The position numbers were made by a program, and so were the translations under genes. Of a DNA stretch of 64,000 nt, positions 35,385 through 44,497 are shown piece after piece; within the stretch, counting starts at the first letter, position 1; the number at the start of each line of letters is the position of its first letter. Source of the stretch: Cardiobacteriaceae bacterium. GTDB taxonomy: Bacteria; Pseudomonadota; Gammaproteobacteria; Cardiobacteriales; Cardiobacteriaceae. The notes beneath the pieces were generated by a model. It worked only from the letters and a program-made list of their open reading frames with translations, was not told where the DNA came from and made no database searches. The stretch is from the NCBI GenBank assembly GCA_017484165.1, contig JAFUTP010000041.1, forward strand, positions 1-64,000. Reading direction: 5' to 3'.

Positions 35385-36152
35385 TTAGCGAGCCGATTCC
35401 AATGAAATACCGCTACGGTTTTCCGTTTCACTGCTACCAGACATCGCATCATTTCTTTCTGCCTGACGGCGTTGCTGCTCAACGGAAATTGCAGGACGGT
35501 TTGCCTGTGTATTTTGACCTGCTGCATTTTCGTCATAACTAGAAAGCGTCAAACCGCTAGTTGCGTTGTTATCTTTGACATCCGCCTCTTTGCGCTCGGA
35601 AATTAGAGTATTGTCTTTGCTAGCGCGGGGGGGATTAAGCCAGGTGTCGGCATTTTTACGGACTTCGGCTGGAATTTGCTCAATTCCCCAAGCTGCGAGA
35701 TTTTCAAAACCGTCGCGCAATTTGCTTTCCGTCCAAGCTTCCGTTGCTTTAAGATTTGGAAATACCGCAGAAATCACCGCGACAACTAATGCACCAATAA
35801 CTAATCCGCGTAAAAATCCGAAAACCATTCCCATTAGACGGTTAAATCCACCCATTTTGACCGCATCAAAAAGAGATGTGAGCAGCAAATTCACCAGTCC
35901 AATTGCGAAAAGTGCCGCGAAAAATATCACTCCAAATGAGGCGATGTAAGCAATTGAATCCGCTTCGATAAATTGTTTGACGAAATTTTCTGAAACCTGC
36001 GGCGACAGTTTTATCGCCACCCATAAAGCTACAACCCAAGCAATTAAAGAAAGAATTTCACGGAATAATCCGCGGGCAATTCCAACCAAAGTGGAGACTA
36101 TCAAAATCGTTGCTAAAACAATGTCTAATGGGTTTATTCCCTGTAAATCCAT
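35385..36152 (-). CDS. cvpA: CvpA family membrane protein
   Basis: 255 residues: four TM helices in the first ~160 residues (NPLDIVLATILIVSTLVGIARGLFREILSLIAWVVALWVAI... and GFNRLMGMVFGFLRGLVIGALV), then a hydrophilic tail rich in Asn, Ser, Gln and Arg that E. coli CvpA (162 residues) lacks. CvpA is linked to colicin V production and envelope stress/bile tolerance. In E. coli it sits between dedD and purF; here it has moved next to mlaF. The tail starts near a C7 tract that could slip. Confidence 0.9.
   Translation of the reverse strand: MDLQGINPLDIVLATILIVSTLVGIARGLFREILSLIAWVVALWVAIKLSPQVSENFVKQFIEADSIAYIASFGVIFFAALFAIGLVNLLLTSLFDAVKMGGFNRLMGMVFGFLRGLVIGALVVAVISAVFPNLKATEAWTESKLRDGFENLAAWGIEQIPAEVRKNADTWLNPPRASKDNTLISERKEADVKDNNATSGLTLSSYDENAAGQNTQANRPAISVEQQRRQAERNDAMSGSSETENRSGISLESAR
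35637..35643. repeat. G7/C7 homopolymer within cvpA
   Basis: Seven G on + encode N-P-P-R on the minus strand at the junction between the membrane part and the hydrophilic tail of CvpA. The frame is intact here; slippage would remove or change the tail. Confidence 0.8.
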
Positions 36153-36308
36153 AATTTTTATTTCCTAAAAAAATCCGTAAATAACGCTGTCAAAAGTTTT
36201 TCTTAAATGAACTAGGCAATAAGAAAAAGCGCGGAATTATATTTATTTCAAATGAGTATTGAATAAATATAATCTTTTCGTTATCTATCTTAATATTGGT
36301 TAATACCT

Positions 36309-37991
36309 ATGCAAGCAAATAGTTTAGAAATTTCCCCTATCGCGCAATATTTATCTTTCAGTTTTGTAAAAGAATTAAGCGAAAAAGCCGTGCAAAATAA
36401 TTCCATTGCGCGAGAAAATTTGACTAGTCATGAAAAATTTCAGCGGATTTTTTCTTTATTAAACAATGAGTTAGAACAGGGAAATAGTATTTTGCAGCTT
36501 GATGCACTCGATTTTTCTTTTGAATGCGATGATTTTTTACCGCATCTAATTCAACAATACGATAACGATAATGTAGAGGTTATAAATAATCCATCAATCA
36601 TCATCGCGAATAATGATAATTTTCAATTTTACCGTATCTTTCAAGTTGAACAAAGACTTGCTAAAAATATCCTAAAACTCCTTAATAAAAAAAGAAATAT
36701 AAGTTCTAGTGAAATTGAATTATTACGGCAAAAATTTGCTCAAAATCTCAATAAAGAGCAGGAAAAAGCTTTTTGCCGTGCTTTACAAGAAAATTTTTCC
36801 ATCATCACAGGCGGACCTGGCACAGGCAAAACTTATACCCTCGCCACAATCACTGCCGCAATTTGCTATCTGGCTGAAAAAAATAAAGAAAAAATCAACA
36901 TTATGCTTGCAGCTCCAACGGGTAAAGCTGCTAAAAGAATGGAAGAAAGCTTAACTAGCGCGTTTAGCAATTTTGAACATCCGCCGCAAATTGAAGCTGC
37001 TCAAACTATTCACCGCTTGCTCGGTTTAGGACGGCGCAATCAGGCAAAATTTAATGATAAAAATCCTCTGCCCTACCGCGTAATAATCATTGATGAAGCT
37101 TCAATGCTATCGCTGGAAATTGCGGATTTGTTGTTCAATGCAATCGCCGAAAATTGCCAAGTAATTCTGCTCGGTGATGCAAATCAGCTCGCCTCCGTTG
37201 AGCCAGGTGCTGTTTTATATGACATTTCACGGGCAGAAGTGTTACAAAATAATATTACTGAATTACAAGAATCCCGCCGTTTCGATGAAAATTCCGAAAT
37301 CGCTCAAATTGTTTATGCAACTTTGGACGGCAATACGGATAAAACTAGCGAAATTCTCACAAAATCAAAAAAAATAGAACTCATCGACATAAAAACTAGC
37401 GATATTTATGAAAAACTTACCGTTGATTATCAAAAATTCTTCTCTCTTGATTTAAAAAATACAGCTATCGATGAAATTTTTAATATCTTTGATGATTTTC
37501 GCATACTCTGTTCCAGCAAAATTTCTCCACTGGGAAGCGATTTTATAAATCAAAAAATTCAGGAAATTGAGCGTAAAAAACTAGGTCTTAAAGAAGAATA
37601 TTATGCTGGTCTTCCATTGATGATTAACCAGAATGATTACCGAAAAGAAATATTTAACGGTGAAATCGGAATATTGCTAAAAAATCACACTGCTGATGAT
37701 TTAAATCTCTACTTCCCGAATGGAAAAATTATCCCCTTTGCCGCAATTTCAAGAGAAATTATTAGTCCTGCTTATGCGATGACAATTCATAAATCACAGG
37801 GCTCGGAATACCGAAAATGCGCGATAATTATGAATGAGAGCCAAGAAAAATTATTATCCCGTGAGCTTTTTTATACCGCTATTAGCCGTGCAAAGGAAGA
37901 AATTACCATTTATGCTAATCAGAAAACAATCGAAAAAACAATAATGAATAAAAATCAAAGAACAACGGGATTAAAAAACTGGTTGAAATGA
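36309..37991 (+). CDS. recD: exodeoxyribonuclease V alpha subunit
   Basis: 560 residues, slightly shorter than E. coli RecD (608). SF1B 5'-3' helicase of RecBCD: N-terminal domain, then Walker A ITGGPGTGKTYT, motif Ia AAPTGKAAKRM, TIHRLLG, Walker B VIIDEASMLS, motif III LLGDANQLASVEPG, and motifs V/VI AMTIHKSQGSEYRKC and ELFYTAISRAKEEI. recB and recC are not in the window. The gene is divergent from cvpA with a 156-bp AT-rich spacer. Confidence 0.92.
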   Translation: MQANSLEISPIAQYLSFSFVKELSEKAVQNNSIARENLTSHEKFQRIFSLLNNELEQGNSILQLDALDFSFECDDFLPHLIQQYDNDNVEVINNPSIIIANNDNFQFYRIFQVEQRLAKNILKLLNKKRNISSSEIELLRQKFAQNLNKEQEKAFCRALQENFSIITGGPGTGKTYTLATITAAICYLAEKNKEKINIMLAAPTGKAAKRMEESLTSAFSNFEHPPQIEAAQTIHRLLGLGRRNQAKFNDKNPLPYRVIIIDEASMLSLEIADLLFNAIAENCQVILLGDANQLASVEPGAVLYDISRAEVLQNNITELQESRRFDENSEIAQIVYATLDGNTDKTSEILTKSKKIELIDIKTSDIYEKLTVDYQKFFSLDLKNTAIDEIFNIFDDFRILCSSKISPLGSDFINQKIQEIERKKLGLKEEYYAGLPLMINQNDYRKEIFNGEIGILLKNHTADDLNLYFPNGKIIPFAAISREIISPAYAMTIHKSQGSEYRKCAIIMNESQEKLLSRELFYTAISRAKEEITIYANQKTIEKTIMNKNQRTTGLKNWLK

Positions 37992-38016
37992 TTTGAAGAA
38001 GACTTAAAAAATAACT

Positions 38017-38433
38017 TTAAGATTGTATTTTTGATAAAGCATTGGAAATAGAAATTGCCGCAATTTCGGACTTTTCGAAATCCTTCAAGTTTGTTGTAAC
38101 GATGAAATCAACGCCTGCTTTTTGAGCCGCAATTTGCTGCATTTCGTCTTCTAAATCTTTCAGTTCAGGATTAGCGATAGCGGTTAAAAACATATCTCTA
38201 TCTTCGTAAATTATCGTGCAATGTTGCAATATAAAGTTCAGTATTTTTACTCTCAATAACACGGAATGAGTTTTGCGCAAAATGTAAAACATATCCGTCA
38301 AACTATGACTTGATACAAAAGCTTCATATTTCGCTTTTTTTAATAAATGGATTAGTCGAAACGCTGAAATATGTTGTTTGCGTTCTTGATTAAAAGCATC
38401 TATCAGCACATTAGTGTCTAAAAACAATTTCAT
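38017..38433 (-). CDS. PIN-domain ribonuclease toxin (VapC-like)
   Basis: 138 residues. PIN fold with the conserved acidic residues: MKLFLDTNVLIDAF (first Asp) and the C-terminal AAQKAGVDFIVTTNLKDFEKS (Asp before the final strand). A middle ELKDLEDEMQ supplies further acids. VapC-like toxins cleave tRNA or rRNA when released from the antitoxin. Its ATG overlaps the stop of the preceding small gene by one base, the usual coupled TA layout. Confidence 0.85.
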   Translation of the reverse strand: MKLFLDTNVLIDAFNQERKQHISAFRLIHLLKKAKYEAFVSSHSLTDMFYILRKTHSVLLRVKILNFILQHCTIIYEDRDMFLTAIANPELKDLEDEMQQIAAQKAGVDFIVTTNLKDFEKSEIAAISISNALSKIQS

Positions 38434-38660
38434 TATTTACCCGCAAATCTTTCGTCTAAATATTCCATTTTTAATTGCTTATAGTTTTTCTGTCCTATTT
38501 CTGAACCAGATGACACTAATTCTTGTAACTCTTGAAAATCTGGATCATCAGCAATATCTTGTTCCAACATTGTGTTTAATATTCGCACTGTTTCTTGTTT
38601 TTCTTCAAAATTGCATTCTTCGAAGACTTTAACGATTTTGTCAATATTCATACTCAACAT
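38433..38660 (-). CDS. small antitoxin-like protein paired with the PIN toxin
   Basis: 75 residues, acidic and Glu/Gln-rich (NFEEKQETVRILNTMLEQDIADDPDFQELQELV), predicted helical. GGAG lies 5 nt before the ATG. No recognisable RHH, AbrB or Phd DNA-binding domain, so the antitoxin role is inferred from size, order and overlap with the PIN gene. Confidence 0.68.
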   Translation of the reverse strand: MLSMNIDKIVKVFEECNFEEKQETVRILNTMLEQDIADDPDFQELQELVSSGSEIGQKNYKQLKMEYLDERFAGK

Positions 38661-38763
38661 AAATTCTCCTTAACTTTTAGATGTTAATTTTGCCTATGAA
38701 TGCAATTTTATAGCTGAATTTCACCGCTAAAATAATTGCAATTTAAGTGAGTAAAAGTCTTTT

Positions 38764-40353
38764 ATGAAGCGCAATAATCTTTCACCGCAACATACGCAAA
38801 AAGTTAATCTCTTTTTGATGTTAATTCTTTCTGTAATGGTGATTTTTTTTATCTATTGGGGCTTAAATTACACTAATAAAAACGACCCTATTCTGTTTGT
38901 TTTAGCAGCTGGTGCGGGTCTTTTTATGGCTTTTAATATCGGTGGAAATGATGTTGCTAATTCATTTGGAACTTCTGTCGGAGCGGGGACTTTATCCGTA
39001 TCGCAGGCATTATTCGTCGCCGCGATATTTGAAGTTAGCGGTGCGGTTATTGCAGGTGGCGAAGTAACGCAAACTATTCGTAGCGGAATTGTTGATTTAG
39101 AACACTTAAATATTTCTACTAGGGAATTTGTTTGCCTGATGTCATCGGCACTTTTTGCTGCCGCTTTTTGGTTACTTTTTGCTTCGAAAAAAGGTTTGCC
39201 CGTTTCTACAACTCATGCGATTATCGGTGGATTAGTCGGTGCGGCGGTTTTATACGGCTTAATCGAATTCGGAACATTTTCAGGTGCAGCAAAACCCGTG
39301 CGTTGGGAAAAAATTGGCACTATTGCCGCATCTTGGATCTTATCACCACTTCTAGGTTGTTCTTTATCTTATTTTTTATTCCGTCAAGTTAAAAAATATG
39401 TGCTGGATTACAACGAAGAGGTGCGTTCAAAACTCAAAATAATCAAAGCAGAAAAGAAAGAATATAAAGAAAAACATAAGGAAACTTTTGCCGCTCTACC
39501 CGATCACGAAAAAGTCAAAATTGCCGAAGATTTAGCTCACGATGCCGAACTTTATTCCGAACAAGATATAAATCCCGAAAAATTCAAATCCGACTATTAC
39601 AAAGGCTTATACAAAATAGAAAGTAAGAAGGACGATATCGATACTTACCGCGCATTGCGCTCTTGGGTGCCGATAATTTCCGCAGGCGGCGGAATGATGA
39701 TTTCCGCAATGCTGATGTTCAAGGGATTAAAAAATATCAATTTAGAACTAGATTTCATCATCAATATTTTGGTAATTTTGATGATTGGAGCTTGCATTTG
39801 GCTGGCGACTTTCGTTTATGCCAATACCGCAAAACGCAAAGATGTCAGCAAAACGACATTTTTAATGTTCAGTTGGATGCAGGTTTTTTCCGCATCGGGA
39901 TTTGCTTTTTCGCACGGTGCAAACGACATTGCCAATGCAATCGGACCGTTTGCCGCCGTAATCGATGCAATTAAATTCGACAGCGTCGCCCGAACTTCCT
40001 CGCTACCCGCAATTGTGATGCTTACTTTCGGCATCGCGCTTGTTGTCGGATTATGGTTTATCGGTAAAGAAGTGGTAATGACTGTCGGTAAAAATATTGC
40101 CAGAATGCACCCGTCTTCTGGATTTACCGCCGAATTATCTGCCGCTACAATCGTGATGATTGCCTCAATCTGTGGATTGCCAGTATCCAGCACGCATATT
40201 CTGGTCGGAGCGGTTTTAGGTATCGGATTAGTCAATAAAGACGCAAATTGGAAATTGATGCGACCAATCGCGATGGCTTGGATAATCACCCTGCCCGCGG
40301 CTTCATTTATGGCAGCGATAATATTTTTTGTAATGAGATTTGTATTTTGTTGA
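38764..40353 (+). CDS. PiT-family inorganic phosphate transporter
   Basis: 529 residues. Two inverted PiT halves, each with the signature: NIGGNDVANSFGTSVGAGTLS plus GLPVSTTHAIIGG in the first, and FSHGANDIANAIGPFAAV plus GLPVSSTHILVGAVLG in the second, separated by a charged cytoplasmic loop (~residues 215-295). Inner-membrane low-affinity phosphate (metal-phosphate) symporter. The large loop is common in this ~530-residue bacterial subgroup. No pap/DUF47 partner gene is adjacent. Confidence 0.93.
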   Translation: MKRNNLSPQHTQKVNLFLMLILSVMVIFFIYWGLNYTNKNDPILFVLAAGAGLFMAFNIGGNDVANSFGTSVGAGTLSVSQALFVAAIFEVSGAVIAGGEVTQTIRSGIVDLEHLNISTREFVCLMSSALFAAAFWLLFASKKGLPVSTTHAIIGGLVGAAVLYGLIEFGTFSGAAKPVRWEKIGTIAASWILSPLLGCSLSYFLFRQVKKYVLDYNEEVRSKLKIIKAEKKEYKEKHKETFAALPDHEKVKIAEDLAHDAELYSEQDINPEKFKSDYYKGLYKIESKKDDIDTYRALRSWVPIISAGGGMMISAMLMFKGLKNINLELDFIINILVILMIGACIWLATFVYANTAKRKDVSKTTFLMFSWMQVFSASGFAFSHGANDIANAIGPFAAVIDAIKFDSVARTSSLPAIVMLTFGIALVVGLWFIGKEVVMTVGKNIARMHPSSGFTAELSAATIVMIASICGLPVSSTHILVGAVLGIGLVNKDANWKLMRPIAMAWIITLPAASFMAAIIFFVMRFVFC

Positions 40354-40465
40354 TTTATTTAGATTTTTATGTAGTAAAAAAATAGCAATATCGCGAGATG
40401 TTTGCATTTTTTAGCCTCTTTTGTTATTTTCAAACAATAATTTTTATATTTCAAGGAAAAATCAA

Positions 40466-41542
40466 ATGCCTTATAACTCTTTGCAAAGTGTGAAAGAACT
40501 ATTGCAGAACGCAGGAAACGATATTTCGACCCTGCTTGCGCAAGTAGCGAATATCACTAGTAGCAACTCTGATAATTCTTCTGATAGCAATTCTGCTAAT
40601 ACCGTAAGTCAAGACAATCAAACGCAGGCAAAACACGACCTGCATTTTTTCGATGAAGAAGATTTAACTCCCAGCAGCCAAGAGCAAGCAAGCAAAATTA
40701 CGGGCGAAGTTGATGGATTTCAGGCTTTCGGGGAGAAAAAATCTCCGCAAGCCCCAGAGGAAGCAAAGGCAAAACCACAAGTTACGGAAAATTCTGGAAT
40801 CAATGATCAATTACAAGAGTTAATTACTTGGGCAGATGGATTAAATATTTCCGCCGATATCATTCCAAGAAGCATCGATGAACTCAAAAAAGTCAAAATT
40901 TTGGATTTATCTTCCCTGCAATTGCACAACATTACTCCTGCCATCGGTGCGGTAAGAAATGTGCAAATCATCAATTTAAGCAATAACTTTATTTCCGCTT
41001 TACCGAATACTTTCTCGCATCTTCACAATCTTCGCGAGTTATATATCGAAAACAATAAATTAAAAAGATTTCCGCCAGAAATTTGCGGCTTAAATCAACT
41101 TACCGTCTTAAATATCAACGACAACTTAATCCAAAACATTCCCGAACGGATTGACCAACTTTCCAACTTGGAAACTTTCAAAATGATGGGTAACCGTGTG
41201 GCATATTTACCGACAACCATCGGGCATTTATTAAACCTAAAAGTGCTCAATATCGGTGGAAATCTGCTGAATTCTCTGCCTGTGGAATTGGATAAATGCA
41301 AAAAACTAGAATTTTTGAATGCGAGCAAAAATCGTCTTAAAACTCTTCCTTGGCAATTGTCAAAGCTATCCTCGCTGCGGATTTTGCTGCTCAATAGCAA
41401 CGATCTGAAAAATGTTCCGAATGAATTTGCCAATCTCAAAGGTTTGCGCGAAATTGATTTGGAAGGAAATACTTTGGAGAACATTCCAGCGGGTCTTCTG
41501 AATTTAAGCAAGACCAACAATCTCAATATCAAACTAATGTGA
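40466..41542 (+). CDS. leucine-rich-repeat protein
   Basis: 358 residues from MPYNSLQSVKELL, preceded by AAGGA at 8 nt; the upstream in-frame Met lacks a binding site. The N-terminal ~120 residues are low-complexity (Ser/Asn/Asp, then Gln/Glu/Pro). Residues ~140-350 form about nine LRRs of 23 residues (LRELYIENNKLKRFPPEICGL type). There is no signal peptide. Cytoplasmic bacterial LRR proteins mediate protein interactions, and some are secreted effectors; nothing here shows export. It is directly followed by a coiled-coil gene. Confidence 0.8.
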   Translation: MPYNSLQSVKELLQNAGNDISTLLAQVANITSSNSDNSSDSNSANTVSQDNQTQAKHDLHFFDEEDLTPSSQEQASKITGEVDGFQAFGEKKSPQAPEEAKAKPQVTENSGINDQLQELITWADGLNISADIIPRSIDELKKVKILDLSSLQLHNITPAIGAVRNVQIINLSNNFISALPNTFSHLHNLRELYIENNKLKRFPPEICGLNQLTVLNINDNLIQNIPERIDQLSNLETFKMMGNRVAYLPTTIGHLLNLKVLNIGGNLLNSLPVELDKCKKLEFLNASKNRLKTLPWQLSKLSSLRILLLNSNDLKNVPNEFANLKGLREIDLEGNTLENIPAGLLNLSKTNNLNIKLM

Positions 41543-41547
41543 TAGCT

Positions 41548-42417
41548 ATGAAAAAATTGTTAAAACGCCTCGAAATTTTGAATACTGCAATTGACCTTGA
41601 CGATAAAGATTTAATTGCCAGCCAGCAATCTGCTCTTAAACAAATTGTTAATGACAACTCCTATTCCGACGCTTTGCAATCGGAAATTTCCATCGTTATT
41701 TCCGATTTGGAAACAGGAAAATTAGACGAAGCGCACGCCACGATTAAATCCTTTTTACTTGCCTGTTACGGCGGAAATAACCTTTCGGGCACACCGCTTG
41801 CCAATGAGCTCGGGCAACTTTCTGCGCAGTTTTCGGAATACATAATGCAGCGCGACGGTATTATTCGCCGCACGGAATATTTTATCCACGATTACACCGC
41901 GCAATGCGGACAAGCTTTGGAAGAATTATTGAGAATTCAAAAAAGCGCAGCAGAAGAAAAACTCCGTCAAGCGGAAGAAGAATACGCAACCGCGGAATTA
42001 AAACTCCAAAAGCTCATCGAGCAACGGAACTTAAATCAAGCTTTTCCGAGCAAAGAATCTAACCGTGCGCAAAATGAAGCATATCGTGAGGCTTTAATCT
42101 TACTTTGTCAGACAGGTTGCGATCCTGAAACTTCAACCGCATTACAAACTGCTTATACCGTCGGACATATTGAAGATATCAATCAAATTACCGATTCTCT
42201 GCGCAAACGGGCAACCGAAATCAAATCCAACAACGAAGAAATCAGCATTTTGATTGACATCGCCAATAAAGAAATCGAAAAACTCAAAAACGAGTTAGAA
42301 ACGCTAAATCAAGACGAAACCTGCAAACTCATCAATACGGTGCAAAATCCGGAAATTCGCAGAAAATTTTTGAATGCGCAGGAAGCGATGATTCGCAGAC
42401 AAATTGCCGCGGCTTAA
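41548..42417 (+). CDS. coiled-coil hypothetical protein, operon partner of the LRR protein
   Basis: 289 residues from the ATG at 41548 (an in-frame GTG at 41539 overlaps the LRR stop). Soluble, strongly helical, with coiled-coil stretches (KSAAEEKLRQAEEEYATAELKLQKLIEQRN and ISILIDIANKEIEKLKNELETL). Not recognised. Five nucleotides separate it from the LRR gene and a terminator follows, so the two form a bicistronic unit. A scaffold or complex role is inferred only. Confidence 0.7.
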   Translation: MKKLLKRLEILNTAIDLDDKDLIASQQSALKQIVNDNSYSDALQSEISIVISDLETGKLDEAHATIKSFLLACYGGNNLSGTPLANELGQLSAQFSEYIMQRDGIIRRTEYFIHDYTAQCGQALEELLRIQKSAAEEKLRQAEEEYATAELKLQKLIEQRNLNQAFPSKESNRAQNEAYREALILLCQTGCDPETSTALQTAYTVGHIEDINQITDSLRKRATEIKSNNEEISILIDIANKEIEKLKNELETLNQDETCKLINTVQNPEIRRKFLNAQEAMIRRQIAAA

Positions 42418-42439
42418 ATTTCCGCTTCGAAAGCTCAAT

Positions 42440-42470
42440 AAAAAAGCACGGTTATTTGCCGTGCTTTTTT
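42440..42470 (+). terminator. Rho-independent terminator of the LRR/coiled-coil operon
   Basis: AAAAGCACGG / CCGTGCTTTT stem, 7-nt loop, T run; symmetric enough to serve the opposite strand too. Confidence 0.88.
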
Positions 42471-42474
42471 GTAT

Positions 42475-42491
42475 GGCGTGTCTAAAAATTG
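42475..42491 (+). mobile_element. MITE terminal fragment
   Basis: Only the left end of the dispersed element remains (GGCGTGTCTAAAAATTG). Read on the minus strand it supplies the stop codon of the adjacent SDR gene, so the truncation or insertion set that gene's present 3' end. Confidence 0.6.
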
Positions 42492-43432
42492 ATTGATTTT
42501 CTTCCTATCCTCCATAAACGCTCGGCGTTTTCTTTGCTTATGGCATATTTTGCAACGCCAGCACTGAAATCATCTGGGCGTTGTAGAACTATTTTTGCTT
42601 CATTGCAATCTTCAAAATACTTTCCGCCGATATTTTCTAATAAAGGCGACGCTGCTAATAAAACCGAAGTAGCCGCTCCTTGTTCTACCGTTTTGCGTAA
42701 TTTTTCAGGTATTTTTATGCCAGTATGTTTTTGTAAATTCGTAGCAATTGCACCAGGATTGAGCGCATTTGAATAAATACCGTATTTTTGCCATTTTTGT
42801 GTAATTGCAACGCTAAACAAAATCAGAGCGGTTTTGGATTGTCCGTAAGCAATAAGCGGATCGTAAGGTATGAAATTAAAGTTCATATCATCCCAAATAA
42901 TCGGCGAAACAAGATGAGCACTAGAAGCGACATTGACAATTCTTGCTCCTTTTGCTTCTTTAAGGTGGTAGAGCAACCCCATAGTCAATGCAAAATGCCC
43001 TAAAAAATTCGTTGCAAATTGCAGTTCGTAGTTTTGCTTACTTAATTCTTTTTGCGGCAACGCTGTAATTCCAGCGTTATTTACCAAAATATGCACTGGT
43101 TTTTTCCACAATTTACAAAACTCAAAAACTGAATTTAAGTCTGCCAAATCGATTTTCGCAGCCGTGATGTGCGGATTTTTTGTTTCTTTTTGTAATAGTT
43201 CAACAACATTTTGAACCTTTTCTGGATTTCTTACCGCTAACCACACATTTGCACCAGTGCTAGCCAAAGTTTTCGCCGTCTGCTGTCCTATGCCAGAGGC
43301 ACCGCCAGTAACGATGCAATTTTTGCCGCTTAAATCTATATCTTTTGCAACTTCGTCCGCAGTGGAAGAAAATCCAAACGGTGTTGTAAATAAATTCGAT
43401 TTTTTTACATTTTTTTTGACATTTTTTGGCAT
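42482..43432 (-). CDS. short-chain dehydrogenase/reductase (retinol dehydrogenase-like)
   Basis: 316 residues. NAD(P) motif TGGASGIGQQTA, the NNAG motif in HILVNNAGI, catalytic Ser in NVASSAHLVSP and YGQSKTALILF (YxxxK). The layout and the DMNF segment resemble the retinol-dehydrogenase/WWOX-like branch of SDRs that is annotated in many bacteria; the substrate is unknown. A Lys-rich leader (MPKNVKKNVKKSNLF) precedes the fold. Its stop codon falls within a MITE remnant. Confidence 0.88.
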   Translation of the reverse strand: MPKNVKKNVKKSNLFTTPFGFSSTADEVAKDIDLSGKNCIVTGGASGIGQQTAKTLASTGANVWLAVRNPEKVQNVVELLQKETKNPHITAAKIDLADLNSVFEFCKLWKKPVHILVNNAGITALPQKELSKQNYELQFATNFLGHFALTMGLLYHLKEAKGARIVNVASSAHLVSPIIWDDMNFNFIPYDPLIAYGQSKTALILFSVAITQKWQKYGIYSNALNPGAIATNLQKHTGIKIPEKLRKTVEQGAATSVLLAASPLLENIGGKYFEDCNEAKIVLQRPDDFSAGVAKYAISKENAERLWRIGRKSINF

Positions 43433-43462
43433 TTAATATCTCCTGAACCAATTTTTGGCAAT

Positions 43463-44497
43463 TTATTGAATATCCGCCTTAAACGGCTTAATCATTTTCT
43501 GGGTCGATTTTTTAAGATTTTCCGCCGAGACCGAACTTAAAAATTCCTCTTTCAATTTTTGGATTAAAGATTGGGTTTTACTGTGCGAGAGTTCCAAAAT
43601 ATTGTGAGTTTTCATCATTGCGAGTAAAAAATCGTCGCTGGTTTGGATTTTGTCGATTAAGCCCTTTTCCAAGGCTTTTTTGCCATACCAAGTTTCTCCC
43701 GTCGCAATTTTTTCTACATCAAGATTTGGGCGATATTCACGGATATGTTGTTGGAATAATTCGTGCGTTTCTTGCAATTCTTTACGGAATTGTTGACGGT
43801 CGCTGTCGGTATTTTCTCCGAACATCGTTAGTGTCCGTTTGAATTCGCCCGCGGTATGTTCTTCGTAATGAATATCTTGTTTTTCGAGCAAATCGTGAAA
43901 ATTCGGCAAAGCACCGACAACCCCAACCGAACCGATAACCGCAAACGGTGCCGCAATAATCTCTGAACCAACCGAAGCCATCATATAACCGCCGCTTGCT
44001 GCAATCTTATCTACCGCAACCGTCAAATGCAGGGATTTTTCCCGCAGGCGAGCAAGTTGCGAAGCCGCAAAACCATAACTATGAACATAACCGCCCGCGC
44101 TTTCTAACCGTAACAAAACCTGCTCGCCCTCTTTTGCCGTTTGCAAAATCGCGGAAATCTGCTCGCGCAATTCATCAGCGTCCGTTGCCGCAATATCACC
44201 GTCAAAATCTAAAACGAATAATCGCGGTAAAGATTTTCCGTCCTTGTCTTTACCGCGATTTTTACTCGCCTGTTTTTGCTCACGGCAATAATTTTTCCAT
44301 TCTTTTTTATCGGCAATGGCAGCAAAAATTGTGTCGTTCATTTCATCGTAACGGTCGTTTAACAATTCGACTTTGAGTTCTGCCTTTTCGTTTTTGTTAG
44401 TTTTCGATTTAGCCGCAACCGCAATCACCGCCATAATCGCAAAAACAAGGGTCAAAATTTCTGCTAAAAATAATCCGTAACTTGCAAAAAATCCCAT
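43463..44497 (-). CDS. sohB: inner-membrane serine protease SohB (S49)
   Basis: 344 residues from the ATG at 44497, preceded by GGGAGG at 7 nt and sharing one base with the upstream permease stop (TAATG). N-terminal TM helix (FLAEILTLVFAIMAVIAVAA) and an S49 peptidase domain with the catalytic Ser in DKIAASGGYMMASVGSEI and the general-base Lys region EHTAGEFKRTLT. SohB suppresses degP loss in E. coli and is thought to cleave peptides at the periplasmic face. Confidence 0.93.
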   Translation of the reverse strand: MGFFASYGLFLAEILTLVFAIMAVIAVAAKSKTNKNEKAELKVELLNDRYDEMNDTIFAAIADKKEWKNYCREQKQASKNRGKDKDGKSLPRLFVLDFDGDIAATDADELREQISAILQTAKEGEQVLLRLESAGGYVHSYGFAASQLARLREKSLHLTVAVDKIAASGGYMMASVGSEIIAAPFAVIGSVGVVGALPNFHDLLEKQDIHYEEHTAGEFKRTLTMFGENTDSDRQQFRKELQETHELFQQHIREYRPNLDVEKIATGETWYGKKALEKGLIDKIQTSDDFLLAMMKTHNILELSHSKTQSLIQKLKEEFLSSVSAENLKKSTQKMIKPFKADIQ

